DNA of 5,527 nt from an uncultured Treponema sp. (GTDB taxonomy: Bacteria > Spirochaetota > Spirochaetia > Treponematales > Treponemataceae), in contig CAKUWD010000189.1 in assembly GCA_934699065.1 (NCBI GenBank), positions 1 through 5,527 of the forward strand, written 5' to 3'. Under the pieces are notes generated by a model. It had not been told where the DNA came from, did not search any database, and worked only from the letters and a program-made list of their open reading frames with translations. This document shows positions 4,321 through 5,527 of this stretch, piece by piece (within the stretch, counting starts at the first letter, position 1; each line of letters opens with the position of its first letter). The position numbers were made by a program, and so were the translations under genes.

Positions 4321-5527
4321 ATGAAGATTTGGGTAGTCAGTATGGAATGTGCCGGAATTGCAGAGGCCGGCGGAGTAAAAAACGTAGCTTTTTCATTGTG
4401 TAAAGAATTTTCTGATTTGAAGCACAAAACAACTCTTTTTATTCCGGTTTACAAGTGTACCTGTCTTGATTCTCTTTTTGAGTTTAATGATATCGAAACA
4501 CCCGCAGAAGTTGAACTTTGCGGCAGAAAAGAAAAGGTAACTTTTACAACCGCAAAAAGCACTTCAAATTTTGATGTTGTTCTTGTTAAACACCGCCTTT
4601 TTGCAGAAAAAGAAGCAGTTTATACCTATACAGAAAATGAAGAAAAACAAAATCCGGCTCACAAAAAGGGTTCCGGCCACGCCGACGGACTTTTCCTCGA
4701 TGTGCTTTTGCAAAAAGCAGTAAGCGCTTATGGCTCATTAATTCCACGTTCAGAAATCCCAGAAATTCTTCACTGCCAGGATGCATCAACCGCTATGCTT
4801 CCTGCCTTTATTGAAAACTCAAAAGCCTTCAAAAAAACAAATTGTGTAGTTACAATTCATAACGCAGGTCCATTCTATCATCATTCGTTTACAAGTATAG
4901 GAGAAGCTGCATGGTATACAGGGCTTGCAACTTCACTTCTTGAAAAATCTTTAAACGGAAGAGCCGTTGAACCTTTCCTTGTAGCTGCAAACTGTGGTGC
5001 ATACCTTACTACAGTTTCTGAAGATTATGCAAAAGAACTTACAGATCCTTCCAATGGAGAAGCAACGGAAGGTCTTGCTCCAATTTTTGCAGCCCGCCAT
5101 ATCGAAATTAAAGGAATAATTAATGGTTTTGATTTTGACAGATATAATCCTGCGTCAAAAGATGCTTCAAAACTTCCTTTCGAATTTGATCCGGAAAAAA
5201 ATGATCTGGACGGAAAGCTCAAATGTCGTAAATTCTTTATCCAGAACATTGTAAATACAGACAATTTTAAGTCTTCGGGAATAAAAAAATACGGAAAACT
5301 TGATTGTTCTACCGAGTATACAAAAGAAATTTTCTTTTCTTATCATGGCCGTATAACATCACAGAAGGGGATTGCAGTTCTTACAGCAGCAGTTCCGGCA
5401 ATTCTTGAAAATTTCCCGGATGTACGATTTATTTTTGCAGGACAGGGAGAGCCTCGTCTTGAAATAGATATTGTTCGTCTTTGTGAAAAATATCCTGGAA
5501 AAGTAACATTTATGAACGGATATAATC
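4321..5527 (+). CDS. glgA: Glycogen/starch synthase-like GT5 glycosyltransferase, 3' end beyond window
   Basis: Probable alpha-1,4-glucan synthase extending glycogen from a nucleotide sugar in the cytoplasm. 402 codons are visible and the C-terminus is cut off. The order of GT5 landmarks is clear: N-terminal MECAGIAEAGGVKNV (8-22) equivalent to the KTGGLADV loop, HCQDAST (151-157) at the HDWH position, TIHN (178-181), TVSEDYAKELT (231-241), a GEATEGL segment, GIINGFD...YNP (265-275), then the second Rossmann domain with GRITSQKG (343-350) and FAGQGEP (372-378). Arg344 and Lys349 match the conserved Arg and Lys of the RLTSQKG motif. Unusual are the substitutions at positions used by the Escherichia coli enzyme: Lys15 is Glu15, Asp21 is Asn21, and the HDWH motif reads QDAS. 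The donor sugar may therefore differ from ADP-glucose; a related glucosyltransferase role is possible. The family call is firm, exact substrate is not. Confidence 0.88.
   Translation, partial: MKIWVVSMECAGIAEAGGVKNVAFSLCKEFSDLKHKTTLFIPVYKCTCLDSLFEFNDIETPAEVELCGRKEKVTFTTAKSTSNFDVVLVKHRLFAEKEAVYTYTENEEKQNPAHKKGSGHADGLFLDVLLQKAVSAYGSLIPRSEIPEILHCQDASTAMLPAFIENSKAFKKTNCVVTIHNAGPFYHHSFTSIGEAAWYTGLATSLLEKSLNGRAVEPFLVAANCGAYLTTVSEDYAKELTDPSNGEATEGLAPIFAARHIEIKGIINGFDFDRYNPASKDASKLPFEFDPEKNDLDGKLKCRKFFIQNIVNTDNFKSSGIKKYGKLDCSTEYTKEIFFSYHGRITSQKGIAVLTAAVPAILENFPDVRFIFAGQGEPRLEIDIVRLCEKYPGKVTFMNGYN

Noticed and set aside
4586..5264. Minus-strand frames of 67 and 79 codons
   Set aside because: Antisense to the glycogen synthase-like gene, which carries GT5 motifs throughout.
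1..5527. CRISPR array, tRNA or rRNA gene, or insertion sequence with transposase
   Set aside because: No regularly spaced repeats, no cloverleaf or rRNA-like stretch, and no transposase motif seen on either strand.

Overview
The window looks like a chromosomal segment from a spirochaete, most likely a host-associated (gut or rumen) Treponema. The reasons are the moderately AT-rich coding style, the particular divergent versions of Cca, UvrD, AroH and glycogen synthase, and GC-rich intergenic-type elements that I associate from memory with Treponema genomes. This assignment is inference; there is no rRNA or other direct marker here.

Layout. On the minus strand, reading right to left, three tightly packed genes form one apparent operon: a small membrane protein with three predicted helices (3078-2704), a class II tRNA nucleotidyltransferase with an HD domain (2707-1277, 4-nt overlap with the gene before it), and a UvrD/PcrA/Rep-type superfamily 1 helicase (1274 to beyond the left edge, 2 nt after cca). 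On the plus strand, reading left to right, are a membrane-anchored protein of unknown function with a faint SPFH/band-7 look (3144-3818), an AroH-type chorismate mutase starting directly after its stop codon (3819-4232), and, after an 88-nt gap containing a perfect hairpin, a glycogen/starch synthase-like glycosyltransferase that runs off the right edge (4321-5527). The two blocks diverge from a 65-nt region holding an imperfect palindrome and candidate promoter elements.

Functionally, the minus operon pairs RNA 3'-end maturation with DNA repair or replication. The plus block pairs an aromatic amino acid branch-point enzyme with an envelope protein, followed by polysaccharide synthesis. No single pathway unites the window.

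The most unusual signal is in the helicase. Its reading frame is unbroken, yet between conserved motif IV and the next conserved block it carries about 47 extra residues encoded by a GC-rich, hairpin-forming sequence that looks like an intergenic palindromic repeat. A little further on a second short repeat-like sequence encodes VSTGSTTP. Both keep the frame, so repeat DNA seems to have been absorbed into an essential-type protein, comparable to Rickettsia palindromic elements inside genes. A second point is that the glycogen synthase-like protein has replaced several residues normally used for ADP-glucose binding.
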